Assembly: GCA_037043015.1 (NCBI GenBank) | Contig: CM073329.1 | Span: 3,364,648-3,428,647 of the forward strand | Length of the DNA: 64,000 bases | Direction: 5' to 3' | From: Bryum argenteum | Taxonomy: Eukaryota > Streptophyta > Bryopsida > Bryales > Bryaceae | Shown: piece after piece, positions 23,511 to 35,274 of the stretch | Layout of the letters: every line of letters begins with the position of its first letter | How positions within the stretch are numbered: the stretch's first letter is position 1 | The notes under the pieces: generated by a model | What the model was told of the DNA's origin: nothing | Database searches by the model: none | The model's input: only the letters and a program-made list of their open reading frames with translations | Translations under genes and position numbers: made by a program

Positions 23511-24426
23511 ATCCAAGCACAATCCCTTGCTCATTAGATTATTTATTGTACCAATTGTCAAAAACTTTAATTTAATAAGATTATGGAGCACAAAACGTTC
23601 AAATGTAGCATTACAAGTTTTGCATAGCAACATAAGGGAGAGTGCTCAAAATTGGAGCGGTACCAATAATGGAGCAATAGGATTTTTCACGCATATGTAC
23701 ATAATATTTTCTTCACTTAACTATAGGATGTACTTATAGCAAACAATATAGGGTGCAAAATTAGAACACCATTTTAGAAACACATATCAAGACTGCCTTC
23801 AAATATTCATAGTAAATTGTGAAGAGTCCAAAAATGATAAATCCACTAGTAGTAACTTTTTTTTTCTTCTTTTTCTCTTTTTCCCTTTTTAGCTTGTAAT
23901 GTAATTTAAAAGATATATAATTATCTCTATTTGAGTAGAAAATAGATCTAGAGAGTTACATATGGTTGGTAGAGCTCAAATGCAAAAAAACATAGATTTG
24001 ATACTTAAATTCGCAATATAGCTTAACTTGTTTGTAATAAAATGCTCTATAAAATAGGTTCTAAACATTTGAGCCTTCTATATCACTTCTTCAACACACT
24101 TTGCATGAATACTTATAAAGTATTTGTTAGTTTTAAGGATTCTTACATGCCCACAATTAGAAAAAATTATGTTCCTTCAAAAATTACATGTCGTTCAAAA
24201 AAAGTGAGCCAAATCATCACAAATGATTTAAGGAGATTGTATTTATAATCAGTATATGATTATAGTTAGTGATAACAACGTCTTGATGTTTTAATTTTTA
24301 GTGTGCATATTCTATAAGAAAGCTTACAACTGCAAACATAAAGGAATGTGGTAGGAAGTACAAGCATTTTGATGCAACCAAATCATGCTAAGATAACCAC
24401 TGTTTACACTCACTAAAAACTCATAA
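23511..24426. other. AT-rich intergenic DNA
   Basis: No gene or clear repeat recognised. Short frames on both strands look random. Confidence 0.5.
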
Positions 24427-24592
24427 CAAACAATTTGACAATACTTCAATGAACACGACCTTTACAACCAATAGAACCCATGACAAACAATCTGACAATA
24501 CTTCAATGAGCACGACCTTCACAACCAATAGAACCCATAACAAACAATCTGACAATACTTCAATGTACACGACCTTCACAATCAATAGAAGT
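24427..24592 (+). repeat. Tandem repeat, about 60-bp unit, nearly three copies
   Basis: Units begin acaaacaat(t/c)tgacaata and contain cttcaatgaacacgacc and ccaatagaaccc. They differ at a few bases. Because 60 is divisible by three, a short open frame passes through (repeating a 20-residue Asn/Thr-rich peptide), but I see no sign of a gene around it. Confidence 0.8.
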
Positions 24593-26623
24593 GCACATTG
24601 GCTGCGGAAAGGGTGTGAAAGGACAAAATTGACCTTTTAAGATGGTCCATTGAATAGATGACCTCATTATTCAACCACCTTGGAGCTTGTTGTTACTTTG
24701 ATGAATGTTCAACTTACCAAGTCATTAAATATTAATCAAACTCTTATGTTCCATCCAAAGAAGTTGTCAATGTTTCAATATTGTCAAATTATATCTATAT
24801 ATAACCCATGAAGTTTATTGACGCAAATTTGGGTAAACATCAAAAGTGAAATTTTGCACTTTTAGTCCTAAAAAAGCTCAAATGCACTTGTACACCACTA
24901 CCTTGCACCACTGAATCTTCTTAACAGCCATGAGTATGTGTGTAGTTGTTTTACTTAGTTTCTAATAGTCTCTAGTAGCTTCCACTAGTTTTGAAATTTC
25001 TCTATAAGCTCCTAAGTGGTCCATGTATTTTGGTTAGTTTTTATGTTCTCGTTAGATTCCACAAGCCTCCAAAATTTTCCATTTGGTTCTGTAAGCTTCA
25101 CAATCATTTCACTAAACCATCCTAGTTTCCAGAAGCTTCAATATGTTAAGAAAGACCTCTCGATGTTTCTAGGGTCTCCAAGACCTTATTCTCAAAAGTT
25201 CCTTCAATTTAGTATAAATAGAGAGTTTAGGGCCATTGTCCCTCACTCTCTTGGACACCAATTATGCCCAATCAATTATTGACTTCTTCTTTGAGATATA
25301 TCTCTCTTGTTTTCTCACTTCATGTTATAGTTGAAATGTGTGTTAGGAATTCCTCACTTCTAATCAAGCCCTACGTTGATCTACGATCTCTCTAAAGGTT
25401 GTCATCTACAACATCCAAAAATCTCAAAGCTTGAATTATTCCTTGCATTATTGGATAAGCTTTAGAACTGTAAAATTTTCTAGTTACGACATCGTAAGAG
25501 TTTTCTTGTAGAATCTTATACGCAAGCGCATTTACTCGTGAATAATCAACCATTTTTATTCCCTTACTTTTGAACTCATTGTTTTTCTATTCAATTAGAG
25601 AATTCTACAAGAGTAGCACTTTAGGTTCTCTCCCAAGATAAACAATTAGATTGAGACCATAAGCTTATTTTGAGATTAAAGATTTGTGATATAAGAATGG
25701 AATTGGGGGGGGGGGAGATTTTTTTAGGTATAAATGCTTCATTCTTTGAATTTCAATGATTCTTTTATTTTTTATCATTTTGTAATTTTGTAACTCTTTC
25801 CTCACCAACTTTTTTATAAAAATTTAAGTTTACATGATTCTTGTAGTGACAACCCTTCCAAGTTGTGCCTCAAACTCAAAATGGTCCATGAGGTGCTTCA
25901 CAATACTTCTACTCATTGTGGGCCTCACAAATTATTTTGTAGACCTCTGAGGCTTTGGCAATGAGTGGAAGTATTTTTACAAAGTTCCCACACGTGTGAA
26001 CATTTAGAAATGATAGTAAAACACACGATGCATGCCTTACAAGGTAAATACAAAACCAAAGTGCACAAACTTCGTGCAAGATCTTCATACCACCTTGTGT
26101 TGAGCTCATACTTTTATCACATTATCTATCCTTAATACATATTTGAGTCCAACCTCATAAATCCTCTTTGAAACATACATTGGATGAAAAAGATACAATC
26201 CTTTTAAGTTTCAATGATAATTAGTACTTGTATCATACAGAATGTCAACTAAATAGTGTGGAACAACCTTTTATTTTGGGGAATTTCCAACACTTTTGCA
26301 AAATATTTTCAAACAAGGGAACAATTACAAAATACTTGCAAAGAGGGGAACAAAATTTATTTTTTAATTCTATTTTTCGTCATTGGTAAACATCTCAAAG
26401 TTAGTGTGACATCTTACAGAAGCTAACATATAGCTTCTTCTTCCCTTTTAGAGCAACAATGAGACATTTTCCATTCCCCTCATTGCAAATATTTTGAGAT
26501 CGTTCCCTTATCTAAAAGTACTCCATATAGTTGTTCTCCTATATGTAATCCCTCCCTTTTTTTCTTTCTTTCTTTCTTTATTTATTTATTTGTTTGTCTA
26601 GGCATTCAGAAATTTCTTCTATC
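24593..26623. other. Gene-free AT-rich DNA, possible solo LTR near 24.9-25.7 kb
   Basis: A TATA-box-like TATAAATAGAG at about 25212-25222 precedes a pyrimidine-rich stretch and the kind of ctct/tctt-rich leader common in plant LTRs. Terminal TG/CA ends and a target-site duplication were not found, so the solo-LTR reading is weak. A G-run lies at about 25706-25716. Nothing else recognisable. Confidence 0.35.
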
Positions 26624-26874
26624 CCCCTGAAGATCCTTGATTCAAAATCACTTAAATTACTGAAAACAACCTTTGCCTACTTCTCACTAAAAAAAGCTTA
26701 ATTTAAATATCAATTAGAATATCCAACCGTAGGATCCTAAAGTGAACTTGCCTTTTCACTTGCATGTATAATTTGAACCGTTGATTCATTTTCATTTGTG
26801 AGATTATAATGGTCAAAGTTGGCTGATTTCACTCCCTCCGAAAAGTCATTTTCGCTTTTTCGGATCTTTAGGGG
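26624..26874 (+). mobile_element. T-family MITE copy 5 (diverged)
   Basis: The left end is CCCCTGAAGATCC and the right end GGATCTTTAGGGG, with the family interior (attagaatatccaaccgtag; gagattataatggtcaaagt). TTAA flanks are not intact (ctat on the left, ctaa on the right). Length about 251 bp. This is the most diverged of the five copies. Confidence 0.7.
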
Positions 26875-26927
26875 CTAAACCTCAAATCTATTTAAATCTG
26901 GTGCTAATGGTAAGTAAAGGCACTGTA

Positions 26928-27125
26928 CACTAAATAGGTAGATTAGTGTTAGATACACTAATTTATATAAATATGTTATAAGTTTTTACCCACTATATTG
27001 GCCAAGATGGGGGTCCTTATATAGTATCAGAATCAATGCTCTTGGTAAATCATTTTAAACAAAAGTAAAAACTTATAGCATTTTCAGATCTTATGATAAT
27101 CTAACACTAATCTACCTATTTAGAG
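26928..27125 (+). mobile_element. M-family MITE copy 1 (CACTAAATAGG termini)
   Basis: The left end, CACTAAATAGGTAGATTAGT, is matched by the inverted right end, ACTAATCTACCTATTTAG. TA lies on both sides. The interior includes ttataagtttttac and its inverted counterpart gtaaaaacttatag, so the arms extend well inward. Length 198 bp. The second copy, in the other orientation, is at 47299-47515. Confidence 0.75.
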
Positions 27126-27726
27126 TAGTGGGGGCGTGCCCCATTTAAAATTTAAAAAAATAAGAGAGAAGTGTGCCACTCACTTTTGGTTGACTTGGTT
27201 TTCACTTAAAAGAATGATGATGATGATGTGGGTAGGGATAGTTTGAGTAAAGGGCAAAGAATAGCCTTAACCCACGGAATCCTTTTTTATCATTATTTTA
27301 CTTTGTCTTGTAAGTTACTGAAAAATAACTCACAAAACTAATAAGTCATTTTGACTCCACCGGTTTTGATTTCTTTACGAATAAGTCACTCTTGCTTGCA
27401 ATTTCATGGTATTTTCCTCCTCCTACTCCTCTCCTACGTGGATATGCTTGCACATGACAAACCAACCCCATCGTGCATGAGGGTCCCATTTGTTTTTGGC
27501 TTTTTAATTATTTGGTTTTTCACCCTTTTATGTCATGATAGTTGAGAGTGACATTGTAAAATTGCATGGACTTTTAATCTTCCAAGGAATGTGACCTTGG
27601 AGACTAGGGTCGAAGTTTATAAGTGGTGAAACCTTGCAATTTTTCATTTTTCTTTAGACATTGAGTTTTTATGTAGAGAATTAAAAAAAAAAAAAAATCT
27701 TTTGAGTATTTGATAGTAGGTCCAAG
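27126..27726. other. AT-rich intergenic DNA
   Basis: No gene or clear repeat beyond an A-run near 27682-27697. Confidence 0.5.
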
Positions 27727-27930
27727 TTTAACTAGCCTTGGCTTGGTGGTTGAGGTTCATACTCCAAATAAGGAGGTTGTGGGTTTTATTATCACAGTCC
27801 ACTTGATTATGGTGTGGAGCAGTCCACTTAATTATCGTGTGGGCTTTTTCAATAGGTACCTCAGAGCGGAGGTATTAACATGTCAATTATCACTGAGATG
27901 CTAGTAACAAGGTAGGAACTAGTAGAATGT
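27727..27930 (+). mobile_element. SINE-like repeat, copy 2 (diverged)
   Basis: An A-box-like ggcttggtggttgaggttca is followed about 30 bp later by a B-box-like ggttgtgggttttatta and the words tatggtgtgg and aggtacctca, which also occur, in the opposite orientation, in the copy at 22195-22580. Shorter than that copy. Confidence 0.45.
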
Positions 27931-29109
27931 TCATCTGAAGAGGGATTAGTAAACACACTATTAGTGAAATGACCTCTAGGCACAAAAATTTTAAAAATAG
28001 GAAAAACTAACAGTCTAATCATACCAACCTCAAAAGAGGTTTGGAATTATTCTTTGAAAAGATTTCGGGTTCATCTTGAAAAGGTTTAGTGTTCTTCTTA
28101 TGTCAACCCCTAAAAGGGAATCTCTATGGTGACCTCCAAGACGGCCATATCTTGAATCAATGAACAAATTTATTTTGAATTCGATTGTGGAGAATTCAAT
28201 TGTAGGATCTTGTTTATAGAAATTGTCTACTTGATCTACCCGATTTTATCTTAATAAAATTCCTCGTAAGTATCTCAAGTTATATTCAGCTAGAGTTTTG
28301 AGTTATATTTAGTCAGAGTTTTGATTTTTGCATAAACAACATGTGTTTTTGAAGTGAATCGTCCACAATGTGGTCAATTTTAACTTGAATCCAATACTAA
28401 CACTAATTCCATATCTTCATGTAACAATTCTGACTAATTTCATATCTTCATGAATCAATTCTGACTAACAATCTTAAACCGACGTTAATAATGAGCAAGG
28501 TACTCATCGTTAGTACCTGCTCATTGACAACATGAGGAATGATCTACAGATGGTCCAGAAATGAGTGTTACTTGCTAAGCATCTTCGAAAGAATCCATTT
28601 TCGGCTGGCGAAGAGCAGTACAGACTTCCCTCATGTACAATTGCACAGTGCCAATAAGGTCTTTTTTTAAAAAGAAAACTCTCAAAATCAAGGCACTGGC
28701 AACACTACAGTATCAATGTGGAAATGTCGACGTCTAGAATTTCACGCCGTGTGAACGCCGCAGGTACCATTTGGAGGACAACCCCAGCAATCGACACATG
28801 GCCTCAGATTTTTTCACCACATTGGATTCTACAGTACTCTCACTCGTGCTCAACAATATAAATCCATCTTTTAAAAGACGCAGTTCCCCAGACTGCAATA
28901 GCAATAGCAGCACCTGAATAGTAACTTTCACGCAGTAGTAGGAAGTGGAGATGGAAAAAAGAAGTGGAGATGGAAAAAAAGCAGTGGAGGCAGATATTAT
29001 TAATCTGCATTAACAGAAACAGTGATAAAGAGGGAGTCGAGAATCTAGTATATAATGAAAAGCTTTTCTACAAGTCAAGCTTATAAAAACGAAATTCTCT
29101 CAAGAAAGC
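27931..29109. other. Intergenic DNA and eIF3g 3' flank
   Basis: No gene recognised. Purine-rich words (gaagtggagatggaaaaa) are directly duplicated at about 28945-28980. The last few hundred bases before 29110 are probably the 3' UTR of the minus-strand eIF3g gene. Confidence 0.45.
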
Positions 29110-31061
29110 CTAAGATCTGTCAGCCCTAGGAGTTGCCCACTCCACACGCAAAATGAGGTTATCGTATCCATAACCATCCAACTTGTTGATAGCACGAATC
29201 GCGTCATCCCTGCATCAAACAACAACAGACAATTGAGAATCATAACCAACTGATTCTGATCTCATCTCATCTTCCTGGTTATGGAGGTACAATGTAAACT
29301 CAGTGCAGTTACATGCATCTCTGTTTTGTGAGCACGTGGAACCAATATGACACCTAGAGCATTCCGACATGACGCTTTCAGATATGGTATCGTGAGGCCA
29401 ACGAAAACTGGTATCTTTACGTCAATGCTAATTAGGTCTAACAAAATTTCAAAGGCCACAATGGAGAACTACAATCAATGATCCCTCTTCGCAAACAAAT
29501 AGGTCTCTAAATGCTCCGACATATCCAAGACTATGGTGTCTTTGGATCACGTCAACGCTAACTAGATCGGCAAAACTTAACACTAGACTGAGATCAAAGG
29601 CCATCCTATACAAGTACAATAAAAAATCCCTCTTCGCAAACAAGAGGCTTCTAAATGCACCGACATATTCAAGACTTTGGACCGCATCAATGCTAATTAG
29701 TATGACAAAATCTTGACCTGCCGTAACTACTAAACTGAGGTCAAAGAACAAGTATTTAGTCGCAAAAGGATGGGGTTCTAGATGCACTGAAATGAGCTGA
29801 TGGCATATGTACAGTTTGATGTGGTTTTTCAGTATAAGATAATGTAGTATCTAGAGAGTCAGAAGCCGTACCTGTTGACAAAATTGATGAAAGCAAAACC
29901 ACGGCTAAGTCCAGTCTCACGATCAAAAGCAACGTAAATTCGAGAAATAGCACCGAACGGCCGAAACAACTCCTGCAGATCCTGCTCACGAGTATCTTCC
30001 GACAAGTTGGTGACACGAATGGAGTTGTCGTCTCTTCCACGCCGCATGCTCTCTCCTTCGTTCGTTTTGCCTCCAGATCGCATGCTGGGTGGCACATAGG
30101 ATGAGCCTTTCGCTCCAGAAGACATCCCTGCAAACGAAATTCGATGTAAATGAGTCTGCTTTCAATGAAAAAGCTTTGAATCACACAGCATGATGTATAT
30201 AGCCATACCTGGGACTCCCATGTCGTCATCAGTGGGTGGCTTCTCGCCTCCAACAGCGAAGCCCTTGGTGGCAGCCAACTCCTTGAATGGACACTTCGAC
30301 GTCCAGTGATCTCCCTTCTTTCCACACGTCCTGCATACGATGAGAGATGCGTTTCCAAGGGAAGCGAGATCAGCTCCCTTCTCCGGCTCTGCCTTCGCAC
30401 CCGCAGGTCTCGTCCTCTCCAGAAAAATCTCCTCGGTGGACACTACAGTCAAATTGTCCGATGCGTTTTGACCGAGCGCGTCACCGAACTTCTTCAGAGA
30501 GCGTCTCCGAATCGCTGCCGGATTCAGCTTTTTCACCTGCCCAAGCGCAACTACCATCAGGATAACGAACACTCAAACCTACTACCAAACCCTAGCCACT
30601 AATAACCTTATATACTGATCCCGGTTAACAACATCACCGCATCTATTCCTATCGATGCTTCGTAAGCTTTAGCCCCCACGCTGAAAGTAAGCACCACAGC
30701 TCTGAACACAAATTTGTCGGATTTTCTAAAATAATCCGGATGGACAAGGGTTTATCGTGACCTTTCTCACGTATTCCAAGACAAAATAAAGGGAGAAGTG
30801 AGATAAGAGCTAAGGGATTGAGAATTAAGAATTGAGAGTAGAGCTAGGGTTTGAAAGCCCTAGAAGAGGCAATACCTGCTTCTTGACGCGGACAGTCTTG
30901 GTGACCTTGGTGCGAACGCCTTCGTCGTTCTTGCGCCACTCGATGATGATCTTGACGCCCTTCTCGTCGGGGCCGATGACTTGCGTGGGCGGCAAAACGC
31001 CCTCGATACCGTCGTCTTCCTCCGCCGCATCTCCCCACCGAAAGATGTTTCTTCCTCCCAT
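29110..31061 (-). CDS. EIF3G: Translation initiation factor eIF3 subunit g, four exons
   Basis: eIF3g is a subunit of the eIF3 complex; it contacts mRNA on the 40S subunit and supports scanning and reinitiation. Exons 31061-30876, 30536-30209, 30127-29872 and 29209-29110 join in phase to 289 aa, matching the plant family size. The N-terminal eIF3g domain begins MGGRNIFRWGDAAEEDD. A zinc knuckle C-x2-C-x4-H-x4-C (CRTCGKKGDHWTSKC) lies near residue 115. The C-terminal RRM has RNP2 SIRVTNLS and RNP1 RGFAFINF, and the last exon completes it with DDAIRAINKLDGYGYDNLIL and the ending EWATPRADRS. The ATG at 31061 begins the conserved N-terminus. Telo-boxes occur in the first intron (30587-30595 and 30844-30852), a common feature of plant translation genes. 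Confidence 0.95.
29312..29790. repeat. Degenerate tandem repeats inside the last eIF3g intron
   Basis: A unit of about 150-190 bp recurs up to three times within the intron 29210-29871. Repeated landmarks are atccctcttcgcaaacaa (29481 and about 29636), ctaaatgc(t/a)ccgacat, ca(a)gact(a/t)tgg and aatgctaattag. The open frame at 29449-29787 simply reads through it. Splice sites of the intron are unaffected. Confidence 0.65.
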
Positions 31062-31583
31062 GATGGAAGGGAAGGTGCAGTGCCCGGGATGGCTGGGAAG
31101 AGAGCTCCTATCGACGACAACAACAATAGCTGGCTTGCAAGCAAATTGGGGCTCAGGTGCGGCGATGGCGAAGGGTAAGGGAATCAGAGTATGAGGACGA
31201 TGATAGGTGATCCTGGAACCCTAATTCCATCCAGCTCAGCTGCCAGGTCGGATCTTTTTACCCTTGTTATTCTGACGTGGCCTCCCAGGTTCTCTGATAA
31301 GGTGTCTGCTTACTGGGATCCTCATTTACCGCTCATTTTGGAGGTAAGATTTTTCAAATTTTTGTCATAGAGTTCTTTTATGATCCCTTGCTTGATGGTT
31401 ACGTTTTCAATATATGTCCCATGTTTCAAAACTTATAATGCACTTAACACACTTTCCGGATTTGGACCCGTTCATTTGACGAGACAAATCGTTCTGTAAT
31501 GCCCGCTCCAAAGAGGGAATTACGGCATAACGCACCTTACAGAGAAAAACCCGGGCAGCCTAAACCGGAAAGTTGGTTATGCC
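31062..31583 (-). promoter_or_regulatory. eIF3g upstream region
   Basis: About 130 bp next to the ATG is GC-balanced and probably 5' UTR and promoter. Farther out (31480-31583) there are short inverted words (tctgtaa ... ttacaga at about 31492-31546) leading into the foldback element. No divergent gene is recognised. Confidence 0.4.
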
Positions 31584-31879
31584 GCAGGAGCCCCCGACGA
31601 GAGGGTTTTTCCCCCGCGGAGATACCCTCCGCATCGGGCTACCCCCCTCCGCACCGGGCTACCCCCCTCCGCATTGGGCTACCCCCCTCCGCATCGGGCT
31701 ACCCCCCTCCGCATCGGGCTACCCCCCTCCGCATCGGGCTACCCCCCTCCGCATCGGGCTACCCCCCTCCGCATCGGGCTACCCCCCTCCGCATCGGGCT
31801 ACCCCCCTCCGCATCGGGCTACACCCCCCCGCGTCGGGTATCTCCCCCGGCAAAATACCCTCTCGTCGGGGGCTCCTGC
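31584..31879. mobile_element. Foldback element with perfect 22-bp arms and internal 20-bp tandem array
   Basis: Positions 31584-31605 (gcaggagcccccgacgagag plus gg) are the exact reverse complement of 31858-31879. Inside are ten head-to-tail copies of gcatcgggctacccccctcc at 31631-31830, nearly identical and 20 bp each. A second inner arm pair (cggagataccc / gggtatctccc) extends the stem. The element is extremely G/C-strand biased compared with the AT-rich surroundings. Target-site duplication not identified. The overlapping Pro-rich open frames are read-through of the array, not a gene. Confidence 0.85.
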
Positions 31880-34079
31880 TATACTAAAATGCTTGTCATA
31901 TTGTCCGAAATGGACGTTGTGTGAAAAGGTTTAAGGTTGTGCTCTTCAAGGTTTCAACCTTTTGTTACATACAATTTAGGAGTTTACACCGTTATTATCA
32001 ACTAGAGCAATTATGAGACTAAAAGTAACTATATGTATTTTATACGTTTCAACATGATCAACCATATATAATTGATTGCCTTATCAAGTACGGTATTGAC
32101 GATGTAAAACTCAAAAAATACTTAAATATAATGTTATAAGATTTTAGATCTATTACTTAAGGCAGTTATTTTCTTTTGTGACCTGATGATTTGGGCGACC
32201 GCCGGTTGGATTGGATTCATGAGGTGTCGTTGGAAGGGAGATTTTTTGTAGAATTGTGGAAAACAATCGGATCGTGATTTTGGTCGACGGGTCTTGATAT
32301 ATCTTGTTTCCAAGTATTTAGGACCTTAATAATTATTTTTTTACTATTACTATTATTATTTTATTTTTTGTGACCGTGGCAACGCCGTGCAAGCATACTA
32401 GTCGAGGATGAATACAAATCTCCTTCGCGAATCAACAAAAAGAGAAATGAGGTCCCATGATGTATGTTTGAGTAGAATCTAAAATAAATAAGAAAACCAA
32501 ACCCTTATAGGTCTGGCGTGAATAAAATGCTCGTTCGACCTACCCTTGATGATATGCCCACGGGACATAACAACAATGACGTAGGAGAGTAGAATCTACC
32601 AAATAATCAATGCGGTAATCATCACAACACTCACATGCTCGTATATTGTATGATCCTTTTCTATTTTAGATGTACCACTTTCAATTAGATTCCAAGAGTC
32701 AAAAGAGTACATGCAAGTGAATTCTTTTAAGTTGCACAAGAGGAATTAAATTATTTAAAGTTGTCTTTTAACAAAGTTGAGAAGAACTTAGTTTTTGAAT
32801 TCATCATTATTATATAGTGATATTAGGTAGTTTCATTAGTTCTTCCTTTAGAGAATTTTCTTGCTTTATCACATCAAATGCAAGTTGCACTTTCTTATAA
32901 TTTCTAAAAAAGTTCCCACAATGGCCTCTTGAATAGTTGCATAGGTTTTTTAAACTAAATACATTAATAATAAATGAATTGTAATATCAATTTCAAACTC
33001 ATATTGCACCTATTCATAAACCCGCAAAGTAAAATAACTATGTTATTGATTACATCTCAACAAGGAGATTCTCAAAAGTAAGTTTTGATTTTTAAATCCT
33101 TCAAATATTGATGAAAAAAATGACATTTTATGGAATCACAAAGTTTGTATGGAAACGTGGAGTCCGCCTAGTGGATTCATATGTATTTATAGGTTGGGAA
33201 TGGGAGGGAAGTCTCGTTTACTTCTAGGAGGTTCAAAGCTTTTTGGTTTTTGTTTTTGTTTGTGCGACTACATAATTTCTTAACTTTCCAATGCAATTTA
33301 ATAAATGCTCAACAGGGCCTTGGAATTATCTATGAACACCCTATAAAGTCACTTGAAAGATATGTTCTATAAAAAAAATGTGGTGTTTAAATGTATCATA
33401 TCTTAATGAAAAGTTTAGTTCTAATCACCCACATTTGCAATATGGCGTTTACCTAATAAAAAATATATACTTGTAAGAGATTGGATGCCCAAAGGTTGGT
33501 TGGACAAGATTTATAAAGGAAGGTGATAAAGATAAAAAGTTTTGACTTATACTGGATTTTTTTTTGAAGGATCTCCACGTGTATGGTGTGAGGAGGTCCA
33601 CTATAAGATGAAATAACATAAGCCTCACACTAATGGACTCTAATAAGTTGTTGGAATGAACCGCCATTGCATGTTTCTAAAAGGTCGACACGTAGTTGCA
33701 AAGCACTTGTTAGAAAAGTTTAGAGGTTTGAAGAGGCCACTACGTGTGAGCAAATTTCTTATTACGAAACTTCTAGAGGCTTTGAAAGGCCATTATGTGC
33801 CCTCAAAATAATTATTAAGCAACTTCGGAAGCTATGAGCTGTGGCCATTTCTCTAAGCATTCTATTGGGCGATAGTGGGATACCCGTTTGCACCTCAAAG
33901 TATAAAAGCTTGTGTGTGAGCTCTCTGTTTGTTGTCTTTCTTCTCTACGCTTCAAAGGAGAGTTTTTATGATACTCCGATACTAGTGAAGGTGAAGTTCT
34001 ACTACATTCTTTTGTTGTTTATTTTGTATCAATAATTCCTGTGTTGTTTCATACTCATGATTCTTGAATTGAACAATCT
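31880..34079. other. AT-rich gene-free DNA with a SINE fragment
   Basis: No gene. At about 32478-32590 a fragment resembles the tail of the 22-kb SINE-like copy (gtgaataaaatgctcgttcg, acctacccttgatg against gtgaatggagtgttcgtttg, acctatccttggatg). Short frames such as 33449-33667 look random. Confidence 0.4.
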
Positions 34080-34505
34080 TACCTACGAGTTTTTGTTATT
34101 TGTGTTGTTTTTTACCGATAATGTTTGCGGAGTTTATCTTTATTTATTTTGCACAGTACTAATAATTCTTGTGGTGTTTCTTATTGTTTGTTTTGCTTTT
34201 TAGTAACAATGCTTGCGGAGTTTCTCTTATTTGTTTTGTTTTTTCCTAATAATGCTTGCGTTGAACAATGTCATATGCCTTGTGTACTTGTAAATCTTGC
34301 GTTGAAGAAGTTCGATTGGCTTACTTCATGTTGATAATCCTTGCGGTGAACAATGCTATTTGCCTTTCTATTATTTGCTTTGCTTTGTATCAATAATACT
34401 TGCGTTGAACAATGTAATTTGCCTTACTTTGTAGTGATAATTTTTGTATCGAATGTCACATGAGGTGGTTTGCCTTGCTTCGCACTAATTCTTGTATTGC
34501 TTGCC
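34080..34505 (+). repeat. Degenerate tandem repeats upstream of the 34.5-kb gene
   Basis: Units of about 60-75 bp containing aataatgcttgcg(g/t), ttgttttg and gaacaatg recur five or six times, the last ending about 10 bp before the gene's ATG at 34516. They may be in its promoter or 5' leader. Confidence 0.6.
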
Positions 34506-34515
34506 ATACAAGGTC

Positions 34516-35274
34516 ATGGCTAGTTCTAGCGGCCCAAAGCCCTCAAACGAATGCAATGAAGTCTCCCAAGAATTGTCCTCTGTTCTTGGAGGTGGGCCGA
34601 CAGCTGTTGCCGGTAATACCTCTGACGTAACAGCCGAGGAACGACGCTTTTGCAATTTCATCAAGATTCTTCTTGGGAAGCTAATACTAAATACTCCACC
34701 AAATGAAGTTATAAATGGTAAAGAGTATATTACTCCAAAACCAATCATGTGGTTGCCTGCTTATTTGGAAAAAAGGAAGGGGATCCCCGACATCGATCAC
34801 ATTGAAGTAAGTACTTTTGAAACTAATTAGATGTATTTTCTAAAAAGCTTTTGCATTAGATATCGAAGGGAAAGAACCCCACCTGTCTAGATTTTAGAAG
34901 TTAATTTGAATTAACTTCTATGTGAGCTACATACAATAGTTATATATGTTTTGTGAATTGTGCAGCCACTAAGGATGGCCTTTAAGGAGGTGATGAGACA
35001 CGAAAAGAAGGCCGATGTAGCATTGGTGTTTGCCCAGATGCCTCTTTCACGTGCGGAGTATTTGCTCCAGTTTCCTGAGGATTTGCGATCAACGTTGAAG
35101 GGAGTTGCTATAGCGCTGGAAAGCCAAATGACAGTTGTTGCAGAGGGAGTTGCTGCTGCAGACCTGAAACGTCAAGGAGAAGAAGGAAAAAAGTTGGAAA
35201 GCCAAATGACAGTTGTTGCAGAGGGAGTTGCTACTACAGACCTGAAACGTCAAGGAGAAGAAGGAAAAAAGTAG
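34516..35274 (+). CDS. Unrecognised two-exon gene, 199 aa
   Basis: Exon 1 is 34516-34806, ending at a consensus donor GAA|GTAAGT; exon 2 is 34966-35274 after TGTGCAG. Both junctions are phase 0 and the joined frame is 199 aa. The start ATG lies 15 bp after a short in-frame upstream extension lacking Met. The N-terminal part is Ser/Gly-rich. The middle (WLPAYLEKRKGIPDIDHIEP, then AFKEVMRHEKK) looks like a conserved globular segment. The C-terminus has a near-perfect duplicated 26-residue unit (starting LESQMTVVAEGVA, ending GEEGKK), charged and predicted helical. I do not recognise the family. It could be a lineage-specific gene or the captured end of a transposon-encoded protein. Confidence 0.55.

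Noticed and set aside
31499-31934. Pro-rich frames of up to 141 codons
   Set aside because: They translate the 20-bp tandem array of the foldback element in three frames at once.
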